DNA of 62,295 nt. Origin: Elusimicrobiota bacterium. Its GTDB lineage: Bacteria > Elusimicrobiota > Elusimicrobia > Elusimicrobiales > UBA9959. The notes beneath the pieces are model-generated. The model saw only the letters and a list, made by a program, of their open reading frames with translations, had not been told where the DNA came from and did not search any database. The translations under genes and the position numbers were made by a program. This document shows, piece after piece, positions 55,912 to 62,295 of the stretch. Location: NCBI GenBank assembly GCA_012517285.1, contig JAAYVG010000019.1, positions 1-62,295 of the forward strand. Reading direction: 5' to 3'. Every line of letters starts with the position of its first letter. The stretch's first letter is position 1.

Positions 55912-57108
55912 CTAATCATTGAATTTTATCAATCCAAACACACCAATAACAAACGAAGCAATGGAGTTAATAATTATAACAGTAGCAGTCGATATGCTGT
56001 CAAGCAAAAAACCATTTACAACAAAGGATAATGGCATAATAGCATAGACCACCGTGTTTACAAGCGAAAAAAATCTTCCCTTGTATTCATTCTCTATGTT
56101 ATGCTGAAAATAGCTTATTATTGAAACATTACCAACCGATATTGAAAAACCTATCAAGAAAAACATAATGGAAGTAATCAATGGCTTGTTTATATATGCT
56201 GTTGAAAAGAAAGCCAATGATAATAAAAATATTGTATATATCAATATACGAACATTCCCACTCACAGTTTTTTTAAAGCTCATAACAACAGAACCCACTA
56301 AGACCCCTGATGCAAAGAATGTCTCAATAATTGCAAGCCACTTCACATCCTCATCTAGTATAAACTTTACGGTAACAGGAATAAGCATCATAATTGGAGA
56401 GACAAAAAAGTTCAAAACAGCAAAGAATACAAGAAGTTTCAATATATTTTTTTTGCTTTTATAAAGATATAGGAAACCAGCCTTTAGGTCATCAATATAA
56501 TGTGATTTTATTTCTTGGTCTGATGTCTTTAATTTTTTTCTTATCATGAGAACAAAAGCAAATGAGCAGAGATAGGTTAATATGTTGAATTGAACAGCTC
56601 CCTTAAAACCAATAGATGCTATAAGTATGCTGCCGAGCATCGCCCCTATCACATTTGATATTCCTATGGATGATGAATCTATGGCTGTTGCTGATGCAAG
56701 AGCGGATTCCGATGTAAGAGGTAAAAGCGATGATGAAACAGATGTTTCAAAAAGCGGAGAAAATGTATATATCAAAAAAACAAAGATTAGGATGAGTGGT
56801 AAACTCAATCTTTGATAAATAAGAAGCAGCAAGATCACAGCAAGGAACAATGCCCTCAAAAAATCTGCTAAAAGCATAAGATATTTCTTGTTGTGTCGGT
56901 CGGCCATTGTTCCCATAATAGGAGAGAATATCACAACTGGAAGAAATGTTGCAGCCATAGCAAGTGAAAGCCCAAACTTTCCGTCTGGAAGTGATATCAC
57001 CCACCACATAAGCGAAAGCGTGAAGAACTTATCACCTATGGCAGATATAACCCTTGATATAAAAAGTCTTCTAAAATCCGGGAAAACAATTAATGGATTT
57101 CCTTTCAT
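55912..57108 (-). CDS. MFS transporter
   Basis: 398 residues, about 12 TM segments. GDKFFTLSLMWWV (TM1), then GTMADRHNKKYLMLLADFLR, the A-motif loop between TM2 and TM3 of the major facilitator superfamily. NVIGAMLGSILIASIGFKGA and FSISVGNVSIISYFQ are later helices. It resembles MFS_3/enterobactin-exporter-type proteins. Substrate unknown; probably an exporter. A 145-residue membrane-protein gene lies 9 bp upstream on the same strand. Confidence 0.85.
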   Translation of the reverse strand: MKGNPLIVFPDFRRLFISRVISAIGDKFFTLSLMWWVISLPDGKFGLSLAMAATFLPVVIFSPIMGTMADRHNKKYLMLLADFLRALFLAVILLLLIYQRLSLPLILIFVFLIYTFSPLFETSVSSSLLPLTSESALASATAIDSSSIGISNVIGAMLGSILIASIGFKGAVQFNILTYLCSFAFVLMIRKKLKTSDQEIKSHYIDDLKAGFLYLYKSKKNILKLLVFFAVLNFFVSPIMMLIPVTVKFILDEDVKWLAIIETFFASGVLVGSVVMSFKKTVSGNVRILIYTIFLLSLAFFSTAYINKPLITSIMFFLIGFSISVGNVSIISYFQHNIENEYKGRFFSLVNTVVYAIMPLSFVVNGFLLDSISTATVIIINSIASFVIGVFGLIKFND

Positions 57109-57117
57109 ACAATAGTT

Positions 57118-57546
57118 TTATTCCACTTCCTGATGGGAAGAAGGAAATGAAAAAAATCCAATAAAGGAGGATATAACAACAAGAATCAAATAATTTATCA
57201 AAACTCCATACGAGAGATTCTCGCATATGACAGCAATTATTCCAACAATCCCCCCCAATACTGCCAATTTAAACTTGCTAACCTTTTTAAAATCATCCGA
57301 CGGACTGAAAAGTCCCTCGTGAAACGATGAAAGTGGTTCATTGGATCTTATTGAGTTATACCAGTTAACAGAATAAAAAATCAGATGTATTATGAACATT
57401 ATTACAAGGGTTATAATAATTGAAACAATCATCTGGATAATAAAATTTTTAAAATAAAACTCTGTATAATCCCTTAAAAAATCTACCAGATAAAATCCAC
57501 TTGACACTATAACAAGTGACTCCGTCCCTTCTCTTCTGATATCACT
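57118..57546 (-). CDS. Small membrane protein of unknown function
   Basis: 142 residues counted from the second ATG. Three hydrophobic segments (about 37-60, FIIQMIVSIIITLVIMFIIH; about 92-110; about 115-132). Not recognised. It is 9 bp upstream of the MFS gene and probably co-transcribed. Confidence 0.55.
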   Translation of the reverse strand, partial: SDIRREGTESLVIVSSGFYLVDFLRDYTEFYFKNFIIQMIVSIIITLVIMFIIHLIFYSVNWYNSIRSNEPLSSFHEGLFSPSDDFKKVSKFKLAVLGGIVGIIAVICENLSYGVLINYLILVVISSFIGFFSFPSSHQEVE

Positions 57547-57683
57547 CATAAACACTCCTTTACATCAATATAAAATTATATCATTTATCAACTAACAACT
57601 TAAATTTTACTGATTTTTTTATTAAAATAATAATATTAACAATATATATGTATAACTTTAAAAATTATAAATTTTTAATATTG

Positions 57684-57689
57684 TATAAT
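57684..57689 (+). promoter_or_regulatory. -10 box upstream of the Mrp gene
   Basis: TATAAT, 16 bp before the ATG, with TGGAGG between. No clear -35 box; the leader would be very short. Confidence 0.4.
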
Positions 57690-57705
57690 GGATTTTGGAG
57701 GCATT

Positions 57706-58503
57706 ATGCACAATGTAGAAATAGATCACAGAAATTCAATAATAAAAGAAAGGATGTCAAAGATAAAAAACAAGATAATAGTTATGAGCAACAAAGGTGG
57801 GGTAGGAAAGAGCACTGTTTCGGTTCTGATTGCACAAGCACTTAACAAAAAGGGATTTAAGGTTGGGCTTCTTGATTCAGACATACACGGGCCATCCATT
57901 GCAAAGATGACAGGCAGTGAGAGTATGGATTATGAACCTAATGACGAATCCACTCTAAAACCAATTTTAAAAAACAATATAAAAATAGTTTCAATGGGAA
58001 GCATAATGAAAGAAAATGATAAGGCACTTATATGGCGAGGACCTATAAAGATATCCGTCATAAAGCAGTTTTTGGCCGATTTTGAATGGGGTGAACTAGA
58101 CTATCTTATAATAGATCTCCCACCAGGAACAGGTGACGAACCACTTTCCATATGTCAAGAGATAAACGACATAAACGGAGCTGTAATAGTGACCACAGCC
58201 CAGAAGATATCTATGCTTGACGTATCAAAAGCAATTGATTTTTTAACAAAACTAAATATAAAGGTTTTATCAATAATAGAAAATATGTCAGAATTCATAT
58301 GCCCTCACTGCGGTAAATCATCAAAACTGTTCTACTCAAAGGATGATATATACGAAAAACTGAAGGATAGAAAAATCATAAAACTACCATTCTACAGCGA
58401 AATTATGGAAAAGCTGGACAATGGCGAGTTTGAAAACATTTTTGACACCCGAAGCGAATTAATTGAAAAAATTATTAGCAGCATAGGCTGTGACCAAAAG
58501 TAA
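57706..58503 (+). CDS. Mrp/NBP35-family iron-sulfur carrier ATPase
   Basis: 265 residues. The deviant Walker A is MSNKGGVGKSTVSVLIAQAL, followed by LLDSDIHGPSIAKM, IWRGPIKISVIKQFL, YLIIDLPPGTGDEPLS and the cluster-binding CPHCG (about 200). Mrp/ApbC proteins carry and deliver [4Fe-4S] clusters. ATG at 57706 is preceded by TGGAGG. The last codons and the TAA stop lie inside a REP-like hairpin (58494-58522), so the repeat has supplied the C-terminus DQK. Confidence 0.93.
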   Translation: MHNVEIDHRNSIIKERMSKIKNKIIVMSNKGGVGKSTVSVLIAQALNKKGFKVGLLDSDIHGPSIAKMTGSESMDYEPNDESTLKPILKNNIKIVSMGSIMKENDKALIWRGPIKISVIKQFLADFEWGELDYLIIDLPPGTGDEPLSICQEINDINGAVIVTTAQKISMLDVSKAIDFLTKLNIKVLSIIENMSEFICPHCGKSSKLFYSKDDIYEKLKDRKIIKLPFYSEIMEKLDNGEFENIFDTRSELIEKIISSIGCDQK

Positions 58504-58522
58504 CCTACGCGGTTACTTTTGG
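58494..58522. repeat. REP-like hairpin at the Mrp gene end
   Basis: CCAAAAGTAACC and GGTTACTTTTGG arms (12 bp, perfect) with loop TACGC. Single rather than paired. The TAA in the left arm is the Mrp stop codon. Confidence 0.9.
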
Positions 58523-58666
58523 TTAGGGTTTCTTTCCATATCTTCAAACCTCCTTTAGGCTTTATTTTATCTCTTTTTTTCACTTTAATTTAACCTAAAA
58601 AGTGATCGAGTTTTTTAGACAAATATTTGCTAAAATATTAATAGTTCAATCGGAGTTGAAATTATT

Positions 58667-58981
58667 ATGGCTAAGATAAAAGATAAAAGGGTTGAATTAA
58701 AATTAAAGAAGATAAAAGATGTAATAAAATTGAGATTAAAGCCTAAAAAAATAATCCTCTTTGGTTCAAGGTCAAAAGGAAATTTTAGTAAAGGCTCGGA
58801 TATAGATTTATGTCTTATTGGGGCTATGTATGTTAATGATAGAGATATAAGAAAATTAAAAGATGAAATTGATAATATAAGTGGGCTTTATTCTGTTGAT
58901 TTATTGTTCTGGGAAAATGTAGAAGATGATTTTAAAAAAATAATTATAGAGACAGGGGAGGTTATATATAAAAAAAAGTGA
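58667..58981 (+). CDS. MNT-type nucleotidyltransferase
   Basis: 104 residues. LFGSRSKGNFSKGSDIDLCL is the minimal nucleotidyltransferase GSxxxG...DxD motif (about 31-50); VDLLFWENV supplies the third acidic residue. Paired genes of this type with HI0074-like partners are common, and some MNT/HEPN pairs act as toxin-antitoxin modules in which MNT adenylylates the HEPN toxin. Here the partner is of the HI0074 class, whose toxicity is not established. The coding end contains GGGGAGG, which can serve as the ribosome-binding site of the next gene. Confidence 0.88.
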   Translation: MAKIKDKRVELKLKKIKDVIKLRLKPKKIILFGSRSKGNFSKGSDIDLCLIGAMYVNDRDIRKLKDEIDNISGLYSVDLLFWENVEDDFKKIIIETGEVIYKKK

Positions 58982-59378
58982 AGTTTTATTATCTATTGAA
59001 AAACTAAAAAGAGCATATAAAAAATTAGATGAAGCTGTAAAGATTGCAAAGGATGAACTTGATAAGGATGGTGTAATACAAAGGTTTGAATTTACATCTG
59101 AATTGTTGTGGAAAACTATTAAAATAATTCTTGAATATAATAAGATAGATGCTTCTGGAGGCCCTAAGTTTTGTATAAAAGAAGCCTTTAAATACGGTTA
59201 TATACCTGATGATGATATAATACTTGATATGCTTGATGATATAAATAAGAGTTCTCATATATATGATGAAACCACCTCAGATAAAATTTTTAATAAAATT
59301 AAGGATGTTTATATATTTCAGATTAAAAAGATCATAAAACAAATAGAGGATAAATTAGGTGGTGACAAAGAAGTCTGA
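58968..59378 (+). CDS. HI0074-like HEPN/nucleotidyltransferase substrate-binding protein, atypical start
   Basis: About 136 residues in an open frame beginning inside the MNT gene. The family pattern is complete: LKRAYKKLDEA, DELDKDGVIQRFEFTSELLW, GPKFCIKEAFKYG, MLDDINKSSHIYDETTSD. No ATG, GTG or TTG stands at the expected start; the first in-frame TTG (59103) would cut off the conserved N-terminal half. An ATA at 58968 is 6 nt past GGGGAGG. Either AUA is the start, or the ribosome or polymerase slips at the A8 tract (58970-58977) and fuses it to MNT. It ends directly at a REP hairpin. Confidence 0.75.
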   Translation: MKKSEVLLSIEKLKRAYKKLDEAVKIAKDELDKDGVIQRFEFTSELLWKTIKIILEYNKIDASGGPKFCIKEAFKYGYIPDDDIILDMLDDINKSSHIYDETTSDKIFNKIKDVYIFQIKKIIKQIEDKLGGDKEV

Positions 59379-59480
59379 AAAGTAACCTCGTAGGTTACTT
59401 TGGTATGGCATAAAATTAAGCATATTTTTCAAGGATTTTATTGGTGTAACCAAAAGTAACCTACGAGGTTACTTTTGGTT
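59379..59480. repeat. REPIN: two inverted REP hairpins
   Basis: Hairpin 1 (59379-59401, loop TCGTA) and hairpin 2 (59448-59480, 14-bp arms, loop TACGA) are inverted relative to each other. The spacer GTATGGCATAAAATTAAGCA and following is shared with 60790-60837. GTAG and CTAC stand at the outer ends of the inner inverted pair. It begins at the HEPN-like stop codon and ends in the stop codon of the DUF4143 gene. Confidence 0.88.
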
Positions 59481-60711
59481 ATTTACTAAGGATGTTCTTC
59501 CAGCTAAAATTATATATATCACTCTTCAACGGAAAGCTTTCATCCGAAAGTGAAATAATTGATGAAGACCTCACATAACTGCCAAGGTCATTAGCAGCCC
59601 GTGAAATTGAATATGAATGTTTTGTGGTTAAAGTCATTGCGCTCTTAATCTCAAAAAGGTGGAGCCCTTTGCCTTCCTCAATCACCATATCAACCTCAAG
59701 CCCATCACGGGTTTTAAAATAATAAATGGGTGGTTTCTTGCCGTAATGATAAAATCTTTTCATAAAATCTGAAACCACCATAGTTTCAAAAAGGCTGCCA
59801 AAGGAAGGGCTTGATAAAAGCGAATCCTTTGAGTTTAAACCGATTAGATAGGACGCAATAGCAGGATCATTAAAATAAAGCTTTGGACTTTTAACAAATC
59901 GCTTACCCATGTTTCTATAATATGGATAAATTAAAAAAATCTGATAACTGCTCTCAAGGGCGGATAACCACCTTTTAACAGTAGGAACACTAACCCCTAT
60001 ATCCCTTGCCATATCTGACATATTTAATATCTGACCAGTTCTTGTTGCACAGATCTTAAGAAATATATCAAAGCGATGAAAATCATCTATTCCGCTTATG
60101 CTCCTTACATCGCGTTCTAAATATGTAGATATATAAGAATCACACCATAACTGTCTATCCACCAATTTATTTATTGCTATTTCAGGATAAAAACCTTTTA
60201 ACATAATATCGGATATATCAAAATTTTTATTGTCTGCATTATTATTTATTTCATCTTTAGATCTTTTAATAAGAGAATCCACATCTTCAGTGCAATTAAA
60301 ATTATCTTTCAACTCCGCAAAAGAAAATGGCAACAATGAAAGCACAGCAGCACGCCCTGCAAGCGATTGTGTTATTCCAGACATCAGATGAAAACTCTGT
60401 GAACCTGTTAAAAGCCACTGCCCCGCTTTTCTATCCTCATCTATTTTTGTTTTTATGTATGATAGCAACTCAGGAACATACTGTATCTCATCTATTATAA
60501 CAGGCGGTTTATACTGCTCAAGGAAAAGCAGAGGATCATCCTTTGCCCTCAATCGCAGATCAAGATTTTCAAGACTGACAAATCTGTGAGTTTTCCCAAA
60601 AGCATATTTTAAAAGAGTGGTCTTACCTGATTGTCTTGGCCCTGTTACCACCACAGCAGGAAATGTCTGAATAGCTTTTTTCAACGTCAAATACAATGTC
60701 CTTTCCTTCAT
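59479..60711 (-). CDS. DUF4143/AAA_14 ATPase (third copy)
   Basis: 410 residues, intact. Walker A GPRQSGKTT, Walker B PPVIIDEIQYVP, sensor LTGSQSFHLM, helix-turn-helix SDMARDIGVSVPTVKRWLSAL, then SPKLYFNDPAIASYLIG and the nuclease-like EVDMVIEEG...FEIKSA. An insert of about 25 residues (KRSKDEINNNADNKNFDISD) is missing from the second copy. Its promoter is a perfect consensus with a palindrome over the -35 box (60719-60756). The stop codon coincides with the edge of a REP hairpin. Confidence 0.88.
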   Translation of the reverse strand: MKERTLYLTLKKAIQTFPAVVVTGPRQSGKTTLLKYAFGKTHRFVSLENLDLRLRAKDDPLLFLEQYKPPVIIDEIQYVPELLSYIKTKIDEDRKAGQWLLTGSQSFHLMSGITQSLAGRAAVLSLLPFSFAELKDNFNCTEDVDSLIKRSKDEINNNADNKNFDISDIMLKGFYPEIAINKLVDRQLWCDSYISTYLERDVRSISGIDDFHRFDIFLKICATRTGQILNMSDMARDIGVSVPTVKRWLSALESSYQIFLIYPYYRNMGKRFVKSPKLYFNDPAIASYLIGLNSKDSLLSSPSFGSLFETMVVSDFMKRFYHYGKKPPIYYFKTRDGLEVDMVIEEGKGLHLFEIKSAMTLTTKHSYSISRAANDLGSYVRSSSIISLSDESFPLKSDIYNFSWKNILSK

Positions 60712-60718
60712 ATAATTA

Positions 60719-60756
60719 ATTATAATACTTAATATTTAACTTGTCAAGTTAAATAT
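60719..60756 (-). promoter_or_regulatory. Consensus promoter with overlapping 25-bp palindrome
   Basis: On the minus strand, TTGACA (60747-60742), a 17-bp spacer and TATAAT (60724-60719), both perfect. The -35 box is inside an inverted repeat with arms ATATTTAACTTG and CAAGTTAAATAT (60732-60756). A tightly controlled strong promoter is implied, with the palindrome as operator. Confidence 0.8.
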
Positions 60757-60762
60757 GCAGGC

Positions 60763-60868
60763 ATTCCGAAGTAACCTACGCGGTTACTTCGGAATAGCAT
60801 AAAATTAAGCTTATTTTTTAAGGATTTTATTGGTGTGACCAAAAGTAACCGCGTAGGTTACTTTTGGT
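60763..60868. repeat. REPIN upstream of the DUF4143 promoter
   Basis: Hairpin 1 (60763-60795, 14-bp arms ATTCCGAAGTAACC/GGTTACTTCGGAAT, loop TACGC) and inverted hairpin 2 (60838-60868, loop GCGTA), with a spacer shared with the other REPINs. The right edge overlaps the RAYT stop codon. Confidence 0.88.
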
Positions 60869-61491
60869 TATTCAATAATACTGTTTTTAATCAAGGCTAA
60901 CTGACGCTGATAATCAATTCTGTCATCAACGAACTCTTTATAAAACTTATTAAAATTATAATTTTCAGGGAAATATTTTTTATATACACAGTTTATCTCC
61001 TCACCAGCAATATACTCCTGATATGATGAATACTTCCAATCCTCAGGTTTTGAAACGAGAAAAGCCGTTACAGGATTCAAATGAATATATCTTGTAAGAT
61101 GAATAAGATACTCATCCTTTTGAACAGCTATCCTGTGAAACCTTGATTGCCAGAGCGGGCCTTTTCTTTTATGCTTCAGATTAAAATATCTCGTATAACT
61201 GTTTTGAATATTATTCATATACTTAGAAACATAATCATCATCAAAATCATCCACAATAAGGTGAAAATGAGTTGGCATTATTGTATAACATATTATATTT
61301 ATCAATTTATCATCACCGCTATTAGGAACAAAGACCTCTCCATGCTTGTCTGCATAAAATATCTCTGATGAAATACTTTTCTTTTGATCATAAAGATAAA
61401 ACTTCATTGTTGATATGAAGCGATTAAAATCAGAATCAGTATTAAATATAACAAAATCCGCTATGCTTTTATTGAATATATGATATACCAT
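60868..61491 (-). CDS. REP-associated tyrosine transposase (RAYT, Y1/HUH family)
   Basis: 207 residues. The HUH motif is in MPTHFHLIV, the catalytic Tyr is in NSYTRYFNLKHKRKGPLW and the family's FHRIAVQKDEYLIHLTRYIH follows. ATG at 61491 has AGGAGG 5 nt upstream; an in-frame TTG at 61506 lies in the adjoining hairpin. RAYTs bind and nick REP hairpins bearing a GTAG tetranucleotide and are usually domesticated single-copy genes. This one sits exactly between REP hairpins at 60838-60868 and 61502-61530, and CTAC/GTAG is the fixed core of all hairpins here, so it is the likely source of this REP family. Confidence 0.92.
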   Translation of the reverse strand: MVYHIFNKSIADFVIFNTDSDFNRFISTMKFYLYDQKKSISSEIFYADKHGEVFVPNSGDDKLINIICYTIMPTHFHLIVDDFDDDYVSKYMNNIQNSYTRYFNLKHKRKGPLWQSRFHRIAVQKDEYLIHLTRYIHLNPVTAFLVSKPEDWKYSSYQEYIAGEEINCVYKKYFPENYNFNKFYKEFVDDRIDYQRQLALIKNSIIE

Positions 61492-61501
61492 AACGCCTCC
61501 T

Positions 61502-61606
61502 ACCAAAGTAACCGCGTAGGTTACTTCGGTATAGCATAAATTTTAGCATATTTTTTAATACTTTTATTACCTCAACCAAAAGTAACCTACGCGGTTACTT
61601 TTGGTT
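61502..61606. repeat. REPIN in the first 402-bp tandem unit
   Basis: Hairpin 1 (61502-61530, loop GCGTA, one mismatch in the stem) and hairpin 2 (61574-61606, 14-bp arms, loop TACGC). Spacer TATAGCATAAATTTTAGCAT and following. Confidence 0.9.
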
Positions 61607-61644
61607 GGGGTTAGGAATGGGTGAGGAGAATCAAGAAAGGAAAG

Positions 61645-61881
61645 CTATTTTGAGAAGAAAGAATGGGCGGAATAGTAATCGGAGGGGAGGCCGATATCAA
61701 TGAAGGAGGCATCTAATGGAAAGCCATAAAAGGCATATGTCCTGTAATATCTTTCTAAAAAATCTTTCTCAAATGAAAATTTATCTGGAGGGTTAAGAGT
61801 CAATAAAAAATCTTTTTTTAATATATAACTCCCAGCGTTTATTAGTGCTTTACCACCTAATTTTGCCCGCAGTTTATACAC
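61645..61881 (-). pseudogene. C-terminal fragment of a sugar-phosphate nucleotidyltransferase, copy 1
   Basis: 78 codons matching the C-terminal third of HddC-type heptose-1-phosphate guanylyltransferases and related NTP-transferases: INAGSYILKKDF, KFSFEKDFLERYY, SFIDIGLPSDYYSA. The nucleotide-binding N-terminus is missing, and an in-frame TGA lies 9 nt upstream of the first possible start (GTG). Expression would give a non-functional fragment. Confidence 0.85.
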
Positions 61882-61903
61882 TACTGTTCAAAAATACCCT
61901 TCT

Positions 61904-62008
61904 ACCGAAGTAACCGCGTAGGTTACTTTGGTATAGCATAAATTTTAGCATATTTTTTAATACTTTTATTACCACAACTAAAAGTAACCTACGCGGTTAC
62001 TTTTGGTT
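61904..62008. repeat. REPIN in the second 402-bp tandem unit
   Basis: Hairpin 1 (61904-61932, loop GCGTA) and hairpin 2 (61976-62008, loop TACGC). Some stem changes are compensated or mismatched relative to unit 1 (ACCGAAG here against ACCAAAG). Confidence 0.9.
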
Positions 62009-62046
62009 AGGGTTAAGAAGGGGTGAGGAAAATAGAAAAAGGAAGG

Positions 62047-62283
62047 CTATTTTGAGAAGAAAGAATTGGCGGAATAGTAATCGGAGGGGATGCCGATATC
62101 AATGAAGGAGGCGTCTGATGGAAAGCCATAAAAGGCATATGTCCTGTAATATTTTTCTAAAAAATCTTTCTCAAACGAAAATTTATCTGGAGGGTTAAGA
62201 GTCAATAAAAAATCTTTTTTTAATATATAACTCCCAGCGTTTATTAGTGCTTTACCACCTAATTTTGCCCGCAGTTTATACAC
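62047..62283 (-). pseudogene. C-terminal fragment of a sugar-phosphate nucleotidyltransferase, copy 2
   Basis: As copy 1, with four residue changes in 78 (for example FLEKYY for FLERYY, IDIGIPSDYYSAN for IDIGLPSDYYSAH). The frame stays open in both copies, which suggests recent duplication or selection. Truncated at the same point as copy 1. Confidence 0.85.
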
Positions 62284-62295
62284 TACTGTTCAAAA

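Larger units (their letters stand above)
61502..62295. repeat. 402-bp tandem duplication reaching the window end
   Basis: Unit 1 is 61502-61903 and unit 2 is 61904-62295 (10 bp short because the window ends). Each unit is a REPIN followed by a truncated nucleotidyltransferase gene. Copies differ at scattered positions. The window ending inside a repeat unit suggests that the array, or a contig break, continues there. Confidence 0.92.

Overview
The window is a 62.3 kb stretch of AT-rich bacterial DNA from what looks like a Gram-negative anaerobe of a poorly sampled lineage. An outer membrane is implied by the Lol-type lipoprotein exporter (1452-3552), the TonB-dependent receptor (48508-50694) and anhydromuramic acid kinase (35746-36852). 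Anaerobic, metal-rich metabolism is suggested by HypF (NiFe-hydrogenase maturation), a small 4Fe-4S ferredoxin, NikR and a cobalamin-dependent methionine synthase. McsA/McsB-like genes, one Lol permease instead of two, and a pyruvate-phosphate-dikinase-like protein fused to receiver domains do not fit a standard proteobacterium. I cannot name the phylum from sequence alone. I saw no rRNA, tRNA or CRISPR.

Layout. 0.1-13.2 kb (minus strand): McsB-like pseudokinase and McsA, LolD/LolC, LysS, a receiver protein, a squalene/phytoene synthase, the PEP/pyruvate-binding protein, GdhA, a DUF4097 protein, an unknown anchored coiled-coil protein and RdgB. 13.2-18.8 kb (plus): a TPR protein and MetH, separated by a MITE-like element that carries a promoter. 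19.1-29.2 kb (minus): a frameshifted DUF4143 ATPase, TlyA, RarA, ZapA, a ZapB-like protein, AlaS, HypF, a cation-diffusion transporter and ferredoxin. 29.5-35.1 kb (plus): NusB, LigA, a divergent PurH, a small membrane protein and a Tim44-like protein. 35.2-41.7 kb (minus): nine overlapping genes running cysE, cysK, Nudix, NTPase, an ECF-type transporter (A-A, S, T), anmK, sigma factor. 41.8-45.7 kb: WD40 protein, a second DUF4143 ATPase and a GT4 glycosyltransferase.

45.8-51.4 kb is a visibly less AT-rich island: nikR, a TonB-dependent receptor, a Gate-domain permease, a helical-repeat protein and a DUF2117 protein, in one minus-strand operon. NikR-type inverted repeats lie at nikR and before the receptor gene. 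The island is bracketed by a 92-bp direct repeat (45718-45809 and 51418-51509) made of the 5' ends of the flanking glycosyltransferase and radical SAM genes. It therefore appears to have been inserted between two once-adjacent divergent genes. I regard it as a candidate nickel-acquisition system with an unusual inner-membrane carrier.

51.4-58.5 kb holds radical SAM, membrane, methyltransferase, TPR, MFS and Mrp-type ATPase genes. 58.5-62.3 kb is a repeat-rich accessory tail: a nucleotidyltransferase/HEPN-like pair, a third DUF4143 ATPase, a RAYT (REP-associated transposase) with its REPIN hairpins, and a 402-bp tandem unit carrying a truncated sugar-nucleotidyltransferase. Several repeat families (REP hairpins with a CTAC/GTAG core, elements ending in GGGGTCACTGAAAAA, and arrays of short intergenic motifs) recur through the window and often abut stop codons.
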